DNA of 64,000 bases from Massilia sp. Root133. GTDB lineage: Bacteria > Pseudomonadota > Gammaproteobacteria > Burkholderiales > Burkholderiaceae_D. Every line of letters begins with the position of its first letter. Positions within the stretch are counted from its first letter, which is position 1. The position numbers were made by a program, and so were the translations under genes. Positions 42,517 to 51,973 of this stretch are shown here, one piece after another. The stretch is taken from contig NZ_LMEW01000032.1 in assembly GCF_001426525.1 (NCBI RefSeq), forward strand, positions 311,370-375,369, in the 5' to 3' direction. The notes beneath the pieces were generated by a model. The model worked only from the letters and a program-made list of their open reading frames with translations. It was not told where the DNA came from and made no database searches.

Positions 42517-45500
42517 ATGAGGAATTTCCAGAAGACCGCGATTGCGGCAGCGGTTGCGCACGTAGCCGTTCTTTCCAGCGCCGCAGCATGGGCACAGACC
42601 AGCGCCGACACCACGGCAAACCCAGCCCCTACCGTCGTCCACATCAGCGGCCAGCGCGCGGCACTGCAGTCGGCGCAACAACTCAAGAAGAACGCCGACG
42701 AAGTCGTCGATTCGATCGTCGCCGAAGACATCGGCAAGCTGCCGGACCGTTCGGTCACCGAGGTGCTGCAGCGTATCGCCGGCGTCACCATCGACCGCAA
42801 CATGGCCGGCGACCCGAACCGCCAGTCCGTCGAAGGCTCGGGCGTCTCCGTCCGCGGCCTGACGTACGTGCGTTCGGAAGTCAACGGCCGCGACGCGTTC
42901 TCGGCCGGCGGCGGCCGCTCGCTCGGCTTCGCCGACGTGGCACCGGAGCTGATGGCCGGCGTCGACGTCTACAAGAACCCGTCCGCGGAACAGGTCGAAG
43001 GCGCCGTCGCGGGTCTCGTGAACCTGCGTACGGCCATGCCGTTCGACTACAAGGGCTTCAAGGGCACCTTGGGCGTGTCGGAATCGTATTCCACGCTGCG
43101 CAAGGGCGCGCCGTCCCCGACCGGCACCATCCTGCTGTCGAACCGCTGGAAGTCGGACACGTTCGGCGAATTCGGCGCCCTGGTCGACTTCGCCCATGCG
43201 AAGAGCCCGACCCGTTCCGACGGCGTCGGCGTCGACCCCTACTTCCCGCACGTGAACTCGACCGATCCGGCCAAGTACGACCGCTCCAAGACCCAGTGGA
43301 TCCCGCTGGGCGTCGGCTACCGTTCGCAGGACTTCGAGCGTACCCGCCGCGGCGACTACGCCGCCTTCCAGTGGCGCCCGAACCGCGACTTCACGGCCGC
43401 CCTCACCTACTTCAAGACGAAGTACAAGGAAGACCTGGACGAGCACGTCGTCACGTCGTCCGAGGACAAGTGGTACCAGCAGGTCGCGAGTAAGGATTCG
43501 GTCTTCGACAGCAACGGCGTGTTCCAGAGCGGTACGATCTCGAACCCGACCTACGGCGGCTCGCCGTTCAACAGCTCGCAACGCATCAACACGCGTGAAT
43601 CGAGCACCCGCGACACGTCGCTGAACCTGCAATGGCGCGTGACGCCGGACCTGACCTGGACCAACGACTTCCAGCACGTCCATTCGACGACCGAAGGCTT
43701 CGACGCCGACGTGTCGACCGGCTTCATCATGCCGAACCAGCAGATGGACATGCGCGGCAACGTCCCGCAGATCACGCTGGGTTCGCCGGCCTACATGGCC
43801 GATCCGAACAACTACTACTGGGCCTACACCCAGGAAGCGCTGGACCACGCCACGGCCACCCAGAAGGCGTGGAAGACCGACTTCAAGTACGCGTTCGACC
43901 ATCCGGTGCTGCGCGACGTCCGCTTCGGCTTCCGCATGGCCAACCGCGACGGCGAGAACCACAAGGCCCAGAAGTTCTACAACTGGCAGGCCATCACGTT
44001 CCCGTGGATGGAAGGCTGGCAGATCCCGCACGTCGCCCGCCTGGGTGACCCGCGCTTCGCCGGCGGCGCCTCGCTGCAGAAGATCGACAACTTCTTCGAC
44101 GGCAAGTACAACATTCCGCCGATGCTGTTCGCCAACGAGTCGGTGGTGCGCGGCTTCCCGGACGAATGGTCCAAGATCCACGCCTACCACGACGTGCTGT
44201 GCAAGGAACAGGGTTCGACCTGTGACCCGTGGAAGGCTGCGACCTTCAACGACCCGGCCGCGACCAACACGCAGAGCGAGAAGACCCGCGCCGCCTACAC
44301 GCAGCTGCGCTTCGGCTTCGACGACCTGAAGTATCCGATCGACGGTAACATCGGCATCCGCTACGTGAAGACGACCGGCGCCGGCAGCGGCTACGTCGCC
44401 TACAGCCCGGCCGGCGTCACCATCCCGACCGACGCTCCCGTCACCGGCGTGGACACGCTCATCTACATCAAGCCGTTCGCGGAAGCCCAGTCGTACAACA
44501 ACTCGTACCACAACTGGCTGCCGAGCCTGAACCTGCGCCTGAAGTACAGCGACGAGCTGCAGTTCCGCTTCGCCGTCGCCAAGGCGATGGCCCGTCCGGA
44601 CTTCAACCAGCTGCAGGTGCAGACCACGCTGAACTCGGCGCCGAACCAGACGACGATCCGCGATTCGTCGGGCAAGACGACCAATGTCATCTTCAACGGC
44701 ACCACGCTGACCGGTACCAGCGACGGCAACGCGATGCTGAAGCCGACCACGTCGACCAACGTCGACCTGACCGCGGAATGGTATTTCGCGAAAGCCGGCT
44801 CGCTGACCTTCTCGGCCTTCAACAAGGACCTGAAGGACATCATCATCACCCAGGACTACTCGTACAAGGCGACCGACGTCAACGGCAAGCCGCAGACGTT
44901 CGTGGTCACGGGTCCGGTCAACGGCGCCAAGGGCTACGCCCGCGGCTTCGAGATCGCGCACCAGCAGTACTACGACTTCGTGCCCGACTGGCTGAAAGGC
45001 ATCGGTACGCAGGCCAGCTGGACGTACGTCTCGAGCGAGCGCACGCTGAACAAGCCTGTGTTCAACGCCTGGTGCTCGGGTAACGACGCGTCGTCGAACT
45101 ACAACCTGTCGATCAACGGTTGCGATACCGACGGTCGTGCATTCGGCAAGACCCCGCTGCAGGGCCTGTCGCGTCACACGATCAACTTCGCGGTCATGTA
45201 CGAGCAGCACGGCCTGTCGATGCGCCTCGCCTACAACTGGCGTTCGCGTTACCTGCTGGGCGTGAACCAGTGGGGCAGCCGCGGCAACAACGGCCTGAAC
45301 ACGAACCCGGCCGCCGATCCGGCGAAGTACCTGATCCCGACGACGAACAACGACCAGGCGTTCGGCCTGCCGCTGTACCAGGCACCGTACGGCCAGCTGG
45401 ACGGCTCGATCTTCTACGACTTCACGGACAAGTTCCGCGTCGGCCTGGAAGCCACGAACCTGACCAACTCGTACACGCGCCAGATCATGGAGCAGCACGC

Positions 45501-45570
45501 CGGCAGCTTCACCCGCCAGGTCTTCATGAGCGGTCCGCGCTACACGCTGCTGGCACAGTACTCGTTCTGA
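42517..45570 (+). CDS. TonB-dependent receptor, second paralogue
   Basis: A 1017-residue outer-membrane receptor. A signal peptide (cut near WAQ, residue 28) precedes the plug (AEDIGKLPDRSVTEVLQRIAGV, YKNPSAEQVEGAVAGLVNLRT) and the barrel, which ends in QYSF. The plug is almost identical to that of the receptor at 32405, while the barrel loops differ more, as expected if the two take different oligosaccharides. Its promoter region is shared with the minus-strand array. A strong terminator follows 52 bp after the stop. Start at the ATG preceded by GGGGGAG. Confidence 0.9.
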   Translation: MRNFQKTAIAAAVAHVAVLSSAAAWAQTSADTTANPAPTVVHISGQRAALQSAQQLKKNADEVVDSIVAEDIGKLPDRSVTEVLQRIAGVTIDRNMAGDPNRQSVEGSGVSVRGLTYVRSEVNGRDAFSAGGGRSLGFADVAPELMAGVDVYKNPSAEQVEGAVAGLVNLRTAMPFDYKGFKGTLGVSESYSTLRKGAPSPTGTILLSNRWKSDTFGEFGALVDFAHAKSPTRSDGVGVDPYFPHVNSTDPAKYDRSKTQWIPLGVGYRSQDFERTRRGDYAAFQWRPNRDFTAALTYFKTKYKEDLDEHVVTSSEDKWYQQVASKDSVFDSNGVFQSGTISNPTYGGSPFNSSQRINTRESSTRDTSLNLQWRVTPDLTWTNDFQHVHSTTEGFDADVSTGFIMPNQQMDMRGNVPQITLGSPAYMADPNNYYWAYTQEALDHATATQKAWKTDFKYAFDHPVLRDVRFGFRMANRDGENHKAQKFYNWQAITFPWMEGWQIPHVARLGDPRFAGGASLQKIDNFFDGKYNIPPMLFANESVVRGFPDEWSKIHAYHDVLCKEQGSTCDPWKAATFNDPAATNTQSEKTRAAYTQLRFGFDDLKYPIDGNIGIRYVKTTGAGSGYVAYSPAGVTIPTDAPVTGVDTLIYIKPFAEAQSYNNSYHNWLPSLNLRLKYSDELQFRFAVAKAMARPDFNQLQVQTTLNSAPNQTTIRDSSGKTTNVIFNGTTLTGTSDGNAMLKPTTSTNVDLTAEWYFAKAGSLTFSAFNKDLKDIIITQDYSYKATDVNGKPQTFVVTGPVNGAKGYARGFEIAHQQYYDFVPDWLKGIGTQASWTYVSSERTLNKPVFNAWCSGNDASSNYNLSINGCDTDGRAFGKTPLQGLSRHTINFAVMYEQHGLSMRLAYNWRSRYLLGVNQWGSRGNNGLNTNPAADPAKYLIPTTNNDQAFGLPLYQAPYGQLDGSIFYDFTDKFRVGLEATNLTNSYTRQIMEQHAGSFTRQVFMSGPRYTLLAQYSF

Positions 45571-45622
45571 TCCAACGGGAATCCGCATGATTCGATACAA
45601 TCGCTGATCGATTCCTGCACAC

Positions 45623-45664
45623 CGCCGCCGCGGCCTTCACGGGTCGCGGCGGCGCTTTTTTTTT
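45623..45664 (+). terminator. Strong intrinsic terminator after the second receptor
   Basis: CGCCGCCGCG (45623-45632) pairs perfectly with CGCGGCGGCG (45645-45654) around a 12-nt loop, followed by nine T (45656-45664). The xylA ribosome-binding site AAGGAG starts only four bases later and its ATG 15 bases later, so xylA needs read-through or a promoter inside this region; a TACAAT at 45596-45601 lies upstream of the hairpin. Confidence 0.9.
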
Positions 45665-45678
45665 AACAAGGAGCCCTC

Positions 45679-47250
45679 ATGAACATCCAAGGCGAAATGA
45701 TCATCGGCCGCCAGGCCGTGCGCGGCAGCGCCGGCACGCTGCGCGCCTACAACCCGACCACGCGCGCCGAGATGGAACCGGAATTCGGCGCGGCCAGCAT
45801 GGACGACCTGGCGGCCGCCTGCCTGCTCGCGGAACAGGCGTTCGACGCCTACCGCGGCCAGCCGCTCGAGCAGCGCGCCCGCTTCCTGGAAACCATCGCC
45901 GACCGCATCATGGACCTCGGCCCGGCCCTGATCGAGCGCGCCTCCGCCGAATCCGGCCTGCCGGCGGCGCGCCTGGAAGGCGAGCGTGCGCGCACCTGCA
46001 ACCAGCTGCGCCTGTTCGCCAAGGTCGTCCGCGACGGCCACTTCCTCGAAGCGACGCTGGACTCCGCCCTGCCCCAGCGCACGCCGCCGCGTCCCGACCT
46101 GCGCATGCGCAAGATCGGCCTCGGCCCCGTCGCCGTGTTCGGCGCGTCGAATTTCCCGCTCGCGTTCTCCGTCGCCGGCGGCGACACCGCATCGGCGCTG
46201 GCGGCCGGCTGCCCCGTCGTCGTGAAGGCGCACAACGCGCACCTGGGCACGTCGGAACTGGTCGGCAAGGCGATCCGCCAGGCCGTCGAGGACTGCGGCA
46301 TGCCGGATGGGACGTTCTCCATGCTGATCGGCACCGGCTTCGAGATCGGCCTCGCGCTGGTCCAGCACCCCGTCATCAAGGCCGTCGGCTTCACCGGCTC
46401 GCGCAATGGCGGCCTCGCGCTCGTCAACGCGGCGCAGGCCCGCAAGGAACCGATCCCGGTCTACGCCGAGATGAGCAGCATCAATCCGTTCTACCTGCTG
46501 CCGGGCGCCCTGGCCGCGGGCGGCGCGAAGCTCGCGCAAGGCTTCGTCGATTCGCTCACGATGGGCACCGGCCAGTTCTGCACGAACCCGGGTCTCGTGA
46601 TCGCCCTCGCCGGCCCCGACCTGGACGTGTTCCGCACGGCCGTCACGGAGGCTCTGGCGGCCAAGGGCGCCGGCACGATGCTCACCGCGGGCATCCACCA
46701 GGCGTACGTCGACGCGATCGCGCGCCGCTCCGGTCTCGAAGGCGTGGAACTCATCGCCCAGGGCAGCACGGACGGCTGCGGCTGCGCCGCGCAGGCCGCG
46801 CTGTACCAGGCGGATGCCGCGACGTTCCTGTCGAACAGCGCGCTGGAAGAAGAAATCTTCGGACCGAGCTCGCTGATCGTCGTGTGCAAGGACGACGCCG
46901 AACTGCTGGAAGTGACGCGCCACGTGGAAGGCCAGCTGACGGCCACGATCCACGCCACGGCCGCGGACCGCGACCTGGCCGCGAAGCTGATGCCGACGCT
47001 GGAACGCAAGGCCGGCCGCATCCTGTTCAACGGCTTCCCGACCGGCGTCGAAGTGAGCCACTCGATGGTGCACGGCGGCCCGTTCCCGGCCACGTCGGAC
47101 AGCCGCACCACGTCGGTGGGCGCGACGGCCATCGAGCGTTTCCTGCGTCCGGTGTGCTACCAGGACGTGCCGGCGGAACTGCTGCCGGAAGCGCTGCGCG
47201 ATGAGAACCCGCTGGGCCTCACGCGCATGGTGGATGGCAAGCTGCAGTAA
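45679..47250 (+). CDS. xylA: Alpha-ketoglutaric semialdehyde dehydrogenase (Weimberg XylA)
   Basis: A 523-residue NAD(P)-dependent aldehyde dehydrogenase of the 2,5-dioxovalerate type, which oxidises alpha-ketoglutaric semialdehyde to 2-oxoglutarate in the last step of oxidative pentose breakdown. The catalytic cysteine is C301 in GTGQFCTNPG and the general base E264 in YAEMSSINP; the Rossmann motif is GFTGSRNGG. The other four Weimberg enzymes lie on the opposite strand at 49301-53947. The name follows Caulobacter usage; this is not xylose isomerase. Its stop codon directly abuts the stop of the opposing GH2 gene. Confidence 0.88.
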   Translation: MNIQGEMIIGRQAVRGSAGTLRAYNPTTRAEMEPEFGAASMDDLAAACLLAEQAFDAYRGQPLEQRARFLETIADRIMDLGPALIERASAESGLPAARLEGERARTCNQLRLFAKVVRDGHFLEATLDSALPQRTPPRPDLRMRKIGLGPVAVFGASNFPLAFSVAGGDTASALAAGCPVVVKAHNAHLGTSELVGKAIRQAVEDCGMPDGTFSMLIGTGFEIGLALVQHPVIKAVGFTGSRNGGLALVNAAQARKEPIPVYAEMSSINPFYLLPGALAAGGAKLAQGFVDSLTMGTGQFCTNPGLVIALAGPDLDVFRTAVTEALAAKGAGTMLTAGIHQAYVDAIARRSGLEGVELIAQGSTDGCGCAAQAALYQADAATFLSNSALEEEIFGPSSLIVVCKDDAELLEVTRHVEGQLTATIHATAADRDLAAKLMPTLERKAGRILFNGFPTGVEVSHSMVHGGPFPATSDSRTTSVGATAIERFLRPVCYQDVPAELLPEALRDENPLGLTRMVDGKLQ

Positions 47251-49242
47251 TTACGGCGCCAGCGTCCATTCGACCTTGTCGGCCTGCCCGCCCGCCTGGA
47301 CCTCGATCCGGTTCGGGCCGGGCTGCAGGCGCACCGGCCAGCGGGCGATGCGGCCCTCCACGGCCCGCTCGCCCAGGTCGACGCCGTTCACCATCAGCCG
47401 CGCCGCCGGCTGGTTGCTGTACACCTTGACCTCCACGTCCGCCGCGGTCCGCTTCACGGCGCGGCGCGACGTGATGTACACCATCGGCTTCTTCGACCAG
47501 TTGGCCTGGTACCAGTAATACGCATCCTTGCGGACCTTGCGGTCCATGCTGACGAGGCCCTTGTCGTTGACGCCCCGCGCGTCGCCCTCGTTGCGCCCGG
47601 CCGACGCGAAGTCGAACCCCGTCCACACATAGCTCGCCCACAGCCACGGCGCCGCCTCGATCTGGCGCCAGGCCGCCTCGTGGTACAGCGCCTGGTACTG
47701 CTCCGGGTGCCAGCGGCTGGGCGCCACGGGGCGGCGCACCGGGTCTTCCTGGTGCAGCGCGCTGCCGCCGGCGCCGTATTCGCTCAGCGACTGCGGCGTG
47801 CGCGGCCGCTTCGCATGGTTGGCCGCCAGGAACGGCGCCAGATCGGAGAATTCCTTGTCGTACCAGCCGAAGTAGACGTTGGACCCGACCGCATCCGTGT
47901 GCAGCGCCTGCGGCCCGTCGATGGGCGCGCAGCAGTTCGCGTAAGCGGTGGGCCGGCTCGCGTCCTCCGCATGCACGAGCTTCTGCATCGCGTCGAGCAC
48001 GCGGCCGCTGACCTCGTCCACCTTGTAGATCTCGTTACCGAGTCCCCACACGAACACGGACGGGTGATTGAAATTCTGGCGCACGAGCTCGCGCGCCTGC
48101 TGCGCCGCATTGGCCGCGAACGCATCGCTCGCGCCCACTTCCGACGTCAGCGGCAGCTCGGTCCAGACGAGGAAACCCTTGCGGTCCGAGAGCGCGTAAC
48201 TGTGTTCGTTGTGCTGGTAGTGGGCAAAGCGCAGGCCCGTGACGCCCAGCTCTTCCAGGATGCGGTAGTCGGCGTCGATGTCCGCATCGTCGGCCGCCGT
48301 CCCCTTCCCGGGCACGTACGTCAGGTGCACGTTCACGCCGTGCACGCGGTACGGCTTCCCGTTCAGCAGCAGGCCGCGGTCCGGATCGAGCTGCACGGTC
48401 CGGATGCCGACGTCGTTGTCCACGCGGTCGAGTAGCGCATCCGCACGGGCCACCGTCACTTCGCTCGTGTACAGGTAAGGATCCTCGACGCCCTGCCACA
48501 GGTGCGGGTTCGCCAGCGCCGCATCCAGCTCGACCGGCACGACGGCGCGCGCGGGCAGCGTGGCGGACCGCTGCGCCGTCGCCACGACCTTGCCGGCCGC
48601 ATCGCGCAGCCGGGCCGTGACGACGACGTTTTCCGCGCGCGCGCGGTCGTTCGCGATGCGCACGCGCCAGTGCGGGCGTTCCGCCCGTGGGGTACTGAAG
48701 TACACGCCCGGCCCGCCCGCATCGAGCATGTCGACGTGCACGTCGGCCGTCGTCACGAGCCGCACGCGCCGATACAGGCCGCCGTACGGCGTGTAGTCGC
48801 CGCCGAGCGGCGCCACGTCCGGCTGGCGTGTATTGTCGACGCGGACCAGCAGCGTGTTGGCGCCCGCCCGCAGTTGATCCGTGACGTCGAAGCGGAAGCG
48901 CGCGAAGCCGCCTTCGTGGCGGCCGATGCGCGTGCCGTTCAGCCAGACGTCCGTCGACAGCGCGGCGCCGTCGAATTCGAGATACGTGCGCCCCCCTGTT
49001 GCAGCCGGTGCGGTGAGCGTGCGCCGGTACCAGCCGGCGCCGCGGTAAGGATTGGGCGACGTGCCGTCGTCCGCGTTGAACGTATGGGGCAGCGCGACGG
49101 CCGTCCAGCCGCCGGGCGCGCCTTTGGCGAATTCCCAGCCGTCGTCCAGCGCGGTGACGGTGCGGGGTGCCGCCTGGACGGAGGCGGCGCAGGAAAGGGC
49201 CAGGACGAGTACCCGGCAAACACGAGTCATGGTAGCGTGCAT
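47251..49242 (-). CDS. GH2 family beta-galactosidase-like enzyme, exported
   Basis: A 663-residue GH2 enzyme with the usual order of sugar-binding jelly roll (residues 30-170), immunoglobulin-like domain (190-290) and TIM barrel. Acid/base E404 is in WGLGNEIYK, nucleophile E488 in SLSEYGAGG. Signal peptide to about residue 25. At 663 residues it is a short form without the C-terminal small-chain domain of LacZ. It could act on galactosyl side chains of hemicellulose oligosaccharides. GGAG precedes the ATG, but an intrinsic terminator ends only 16 bp upstream, so expression may depend on read-through from the xylXBCD operon. Confidence 0.85.
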   Translation of the reverse strand: MHATMTRVCRVLVLALSCAASVQAAPRTVTALDDGWEFAKGAPGGWTAVALPHTFNADDGTSPNPYRGAGWYRRTLTAPAATGGRTYLEFDGAALSTDVWLNGTRIGRHEGGFARFRFDVTDQLRAGANTLLVRVDNTRQPDVAPLGGDYTPYGGLYRRVRLVTTADVHVDMLDAGGPGVYFSTPRAERPHWRVRIANDRARAENVVVTARLRDAAGKVVATAQRSATLPARAVVPVELDAALANPHLWQGVEDPYLYTSEVTVARADALLDRVDNDVGIRTVQLDPDRGLLLNGKPYRVHGVNVHLTYVPGKGTAADDADIDADYRILEELGVTGLRFAHYQHNEHSYALSDRKGFLVWTELPLTSEVGASDAFAANAAQQARELVRQNFNHPSVFVWGLGNEIYKVDEVSGRVLDAMQKLVHAEDASRPTAYANCCAPIDGPQALHTDAVGSNVYFGWYDKEFSDLAPFLAANHAKRPRTPQSLSEYGAGGSALHQEDPVRRPVAPSRWHPEQYQALYHEAAWRQIEAAPWLWASYVWTGFDFASAGRNEGDARGVNDKGLVSMDRKVRKDAYYWYQANWSKKPMVYITSRRAVKRTAADVEVKVYSNQPAARLMVNGVDLGERAVEGRIARWPVRLQPGPNRIEVQAGGQADKVEWTLAP

Positions 49243-49258
49243 CTAGGGCTCCAGAATG

Positions 49259-49282
49259 AAAAAAGGGCCCGCGAACGGGCCC
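49259..49282 (-). terminator. Intrinsic terminator after xylD, just before the GH2 gene
   Basis: GGGCCCG (49265-49271) and CGGGCCC (49276-49282) form a 7 bp stem with a CGAA tetraloop. On the minus strand six U follow (A run 49259-49264). It ends the xylXBCD transcript 19 bp after the xylD stop and 16 bp before the GH2 start on the same strand. Confidence 0.85.
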
Positions 49283-49300
49283 TTTCAGGGATGGTGGCGA

Positions 49301-51085
49301 TCAGTGGTTATGGCGCGGCATGTCGTGGCCGACGTCGCGGTACTGCAGGGCCATCTCCATCACGGCGCCGGTATGCAGCTGGCCGACGGTCGCGCGGTAG
49401 ATCTGCTGCCACGGCGTCTGGTTGCCCGGGATCGGCGGCGGCGCATCCTTGCGGCGCGCTTCCAGTTCCTCGTCCGTGATCAGCACGTTGCAGCTGCCCG
49501 TGTTCAGGTCCACGCGCACGCGGTCGCCCGTGCGCAGCAGCGCCAGGTTGCCGCCCGCCGCGCTTTCCGGCGACGCGTTCAGGATCGACGGGCTGTCCGA
49601 CGTACCGGACTGGCGGCCGTCGCCCAGCGTCGGCAGCGCGTTGATGCCCTTCTTGATCAGCGCATCGGGCGGTTGCATGTTCACGACTTCCGCCGAACCG
49701 GGCCAGCCCACCGGACCCGAACCGCGGATCACGAGCATCGTGTTCTCGTCGATGCCCAGCGCCGGGTCGTTGATGCGGTGGTGGTAATCGTCCGAACCGT
49801 CGAACACGACGACCTTGCACTCGAACGCGTTTTCCGAGCCCGGCGTCGACAGGTAGCGCTGGCGGAAGGCGTCCGAGATCACGCTCGTCTTCATGATCGC
49901 GAAGTCGAACAGGTTGCCCTTCAGGACCATGAAGCCGGCCTTCTGCTTGAGCGGCTGGTCGAACGGGGTGATCATCTCGCGGTCGATGCTCTCGCGGCCG
50001 ACGAGGTTCTCGGCCATCGTCTTGCCGGTGACGGTGAGGCGTTTCGAGCGCAGCAGGCCTTTCTGCTCCAGCTCCCACATGATGGCGGGCGTGCCGCCGG
50101 CGCGGTGGTAACGCTCGCCGAGGTATTTGCCGGCCGGCTGCATGTTCAGCAGCAGCGGCACGTCGTAGCCGTATTCCATCCAGTCTTCCGGCTTGATCTC
50201 GACGCCGGCGTGACGGGCCATCGCGACGATGTGCGGCTGGGCGTTGCTCGAACCGCCGATCGCGGCGTTGACGACGATCGCGTCGATGAACGCGTCGCGC
50301 GACAGGATCTGCGACGGACGCAGGTCTTCGAACGCCATGCCGACGATGCGCTTGCCGGTTTCGTACGCCATCTGGCCGCGCTCGCGGTACGGCGCCGGAA
50401 TGGCCGAGCAGCCCGTCAGCGACATGCCCAGCGCTTCGGCGATGGCATTCATCGTCGAGGCGGTGCCCATCGTGTTGCAGTGGCCGGCCGACGGCGCGGA
50501 TGCGGTCGCGATGTCGATGAATTTCTTCTCGTCGATCTCGCCCGCGGCCAGGCGGCGGCGGCCCTTCCAGATCGCCGCGCCGGAGCCGACCAGTTCACCT
50601 TCGAACCAGCCGTCCAGCATCGGACCGCCGGACAGCACGATCGCGGGGATGTCGACGGTGGCGGCGGCCATCAGCTGGGCCGGCGTCGTCTTGTCGCAGC
50701 CGGTCGTCAGCACGACGGCGTCGATCGGGTAGCCGTGCAGGATCTCGACGAGGCCAAGGTAGGCCAGGTTGCGGTCCAGCGCCGCGGTCGGGCGGCGGCA
50801 GTTCTCGAAGATCGGGTGCAGCGGGAATTCCATCGGGATGCCGCCGGCATCGCGGATGCCGTCGCGCACGCGCTTGGCCAGGTCCAGGTGGATGCGGTTG
50901 CACGGCGAGATGTCGCTGCCGCTCTGGGCGATGCCGATGATCGGCTTGCCCGAACGGAGTTCCTCGGGGGTGATGCCATAGTTCATGAAGCGCTCGAGGT
51001 AGAGCGCGGTCATGTCGATGCGCTCTTCGTTGTCGAACCAGTCCTGCGACCGGAAACGCTTCGGTTTGCTGTTCTGTTGTGTCAT
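49301..51085 (-). CDS. xylD: D-xylonate dehydratase (IlvD/Edd family)
   Basis: A 594-residue dehydratase with a 2Fe-2S cluster, converting D-xylonate to 2-keto-3-deoxy-xylonate. Cluster cysteines are C62 (SPCNRIH), C130 (TTGCDKTTP) and C202 (GHCNTMGTAS). Length and sequence style match Caulobacter XylD and the sugar-acid group of this family rather than IlvD. The last gene of the GH3-xylX-xylB-xylC-xylD run, 6 bp after xylC. L-arabinonate dehydratase is the close alternative, but the neighbouring XylB-like enzyme favours xylose. Confidence 0.9.
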   Translation of the reverse strand: MTQQNSKPKRFRSQDWFDNEERIDMTALYLERFMNYGITPEELRSGKPIIGIAQSGSDISPCNRIHLDLAKRVRDGIRDAGGIPMEFPLHPIFENCRRPTAALDRNLAYLGLVEILHGYPIDAVVLTTGCDKTTPAQLMAAATVDIPAIVLSGGPMLDGWFEGELVGSGAAIWKGRRRLAAGEIDEKKFIDIATASAPSAGHCNTMGTASTMNAIAEALGMSLTGCSAIPAPYRERGQMAYETGKRIVGMAFEDLRPSQILSRDAFIDAIVVNAAIGGSSNAQPHIVAMARHAGVEIKPEDWMEYGYDVPLLLNMQPAGKYLGERYHRAGGTPAIMWELEQKGLLRSKRLTVTGKTMAENLVGRESIDREMITPFDQPLKQKAGFMVLKGNLFDFAIMKTSVISDAFRQRYLSTPGSENAFECKVVVFDGSDDYHHRINDPALGIDENTMLVIRGSGPVGWPGSAEVVNMQPPDALIKKGINALPTLGDGRQSGTSDSPSILNASPESAAGGNLALLRTGDRVRVDLNTGSCNVLITDEELEARRKDAPPPIPGNQTPWQQIYRATVGQLHTGAVMEMALQYRDVGHDMPRHNH

Positions 51086-51091
51086 TCCGTA

Positions 51092-51973
51092 TTACTCCTG
51101 CAGCCGCAGCACGTGGTGCGGCAATCCGGCCGTCTCGGCGCGGAAGGTGAACAGCGCGCCCGCGAGCGGCTGCTGGGCCAGTTCCTCGGCCGTCAGGCCC
51201 TTGCGCGCCGACGTCGCGTACACGGTGCGCAGGTCGTCGCCGGCAAAGGCCAGTTTCGTGATGTTCGAGCAGGGGAAGCGTACTTCGCCCACCTTGTCGC
51301 CTTGCGGATTGCGGCGTTCGATGCGCCAGCCGCGGAACACCGCGATCCACACGTGACCCTCGGCGTCGACCGCCATCCCGTCCGGCCAGCCGCCGTCCGT
51401 GATCTCTGCGAACAGGCGCTTGCCCGACAGGCTGCCGTCTGCCGCCAGGTCGAAAGCATACACCCGTTTATCGAGCGTGTCGGTGTGATACAGCGTGCGT
51501 CCGTCCGGGCTCACGGCCGGGCCGTTCGTGATGATGTAGCCGTCGTCCATGCGCACGACGTGAGTGCCGTCGAAACGGTACAGGACACCCGACGGCGCTT
51601 CTTCCGCATCGTCCATCGAACCGAACCACAGGCGGCCCTGCGCGTCGACGTGGCCGTCGTTGAAGCGGTTGCCCGTCACGTCGGCCTCGACCTTCGCGAA
51701 CGGGACGAACTCGCCGGTCGCTTCCACGAAGCGGTACAGGCCATCTTCCAGCGACACGACGAGACCGCCATCCGACGCCCGCACGACGAAGCTCACCTGG
51801 CCCGGTGCGTCCCAGCTGCGCTGGTCGGAACCGTCCGCCGCGCAGCGGTGCAGGCGCTTGCCCTTGATGTCGACGAACCAGACCTGCTGGTTCGGGGCAT
51901 CCCACAGGACGCCCTCGCCCAGGGTCGCGCCGACTTCCCACAGTGGCGTGGGCTGCGTGGCGACGATGCTCAT
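51092..51973 (-). CDS. xylC: Xylono-lactonase (SMP-30/gluconolactonase family)
   Basis: A 293-residue six-bladed beta-propeller that opens the xylonolactone formed by XylB. Family metal-binding positions are visible in LGEGVLWD (glutamate), NRFNDGHVDAQGRLWFG, YHTDTLDKRVYAFD and GGWPDGMAVDAEGHVW. No signal peptide, so it is cytoplasmic like the rest of the pathway. Its ATG overlaps the xylB stop as ATGA, which fixes the start. Confidence 0.88.
   Translation of the reverse strand: MSIVATQPTPLWEVGATLGEGVLWDAPNQQVWFVDIKGKRLHRCAADGSDQRSWDAPGQVSFVVRASDGGLVVSLEDGLYRFVEATGEFVPFAKVEADVTGNRFNDGHVDAQGRLWFGSMDDAEEAPSGVLYRFDGTHVVRMDDGYIITNGPAVSPDGRTLYHTDTLDKRVYAFDLAADGSLSGKRLFAEITDGGWPDGMAVDAEGHVWIAVFRGWRIERRNPQGDKVGEVRFPCSNITKLAFAGDDLRTVYATSARKGLTAEELAQQPLAGALFTFRAETAGLPHHVLRLQE

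Noticed and set aside
42502..45600. A 1032-codon minus-strand frame opposite the second receptor
   Set aside because: Same reasoning; no start signals and composition typical of antisense frames.
45679..47250. The aldehyde dehydrogenase as a betaine- or general-aldehyde enzyme
   Set aside because: The YAEMSSINP and GTGQFCTNPG motifs and the length of 523 residues fit the ketoglutarate-semialdehyde group, and the other pathway genes are adjacent.
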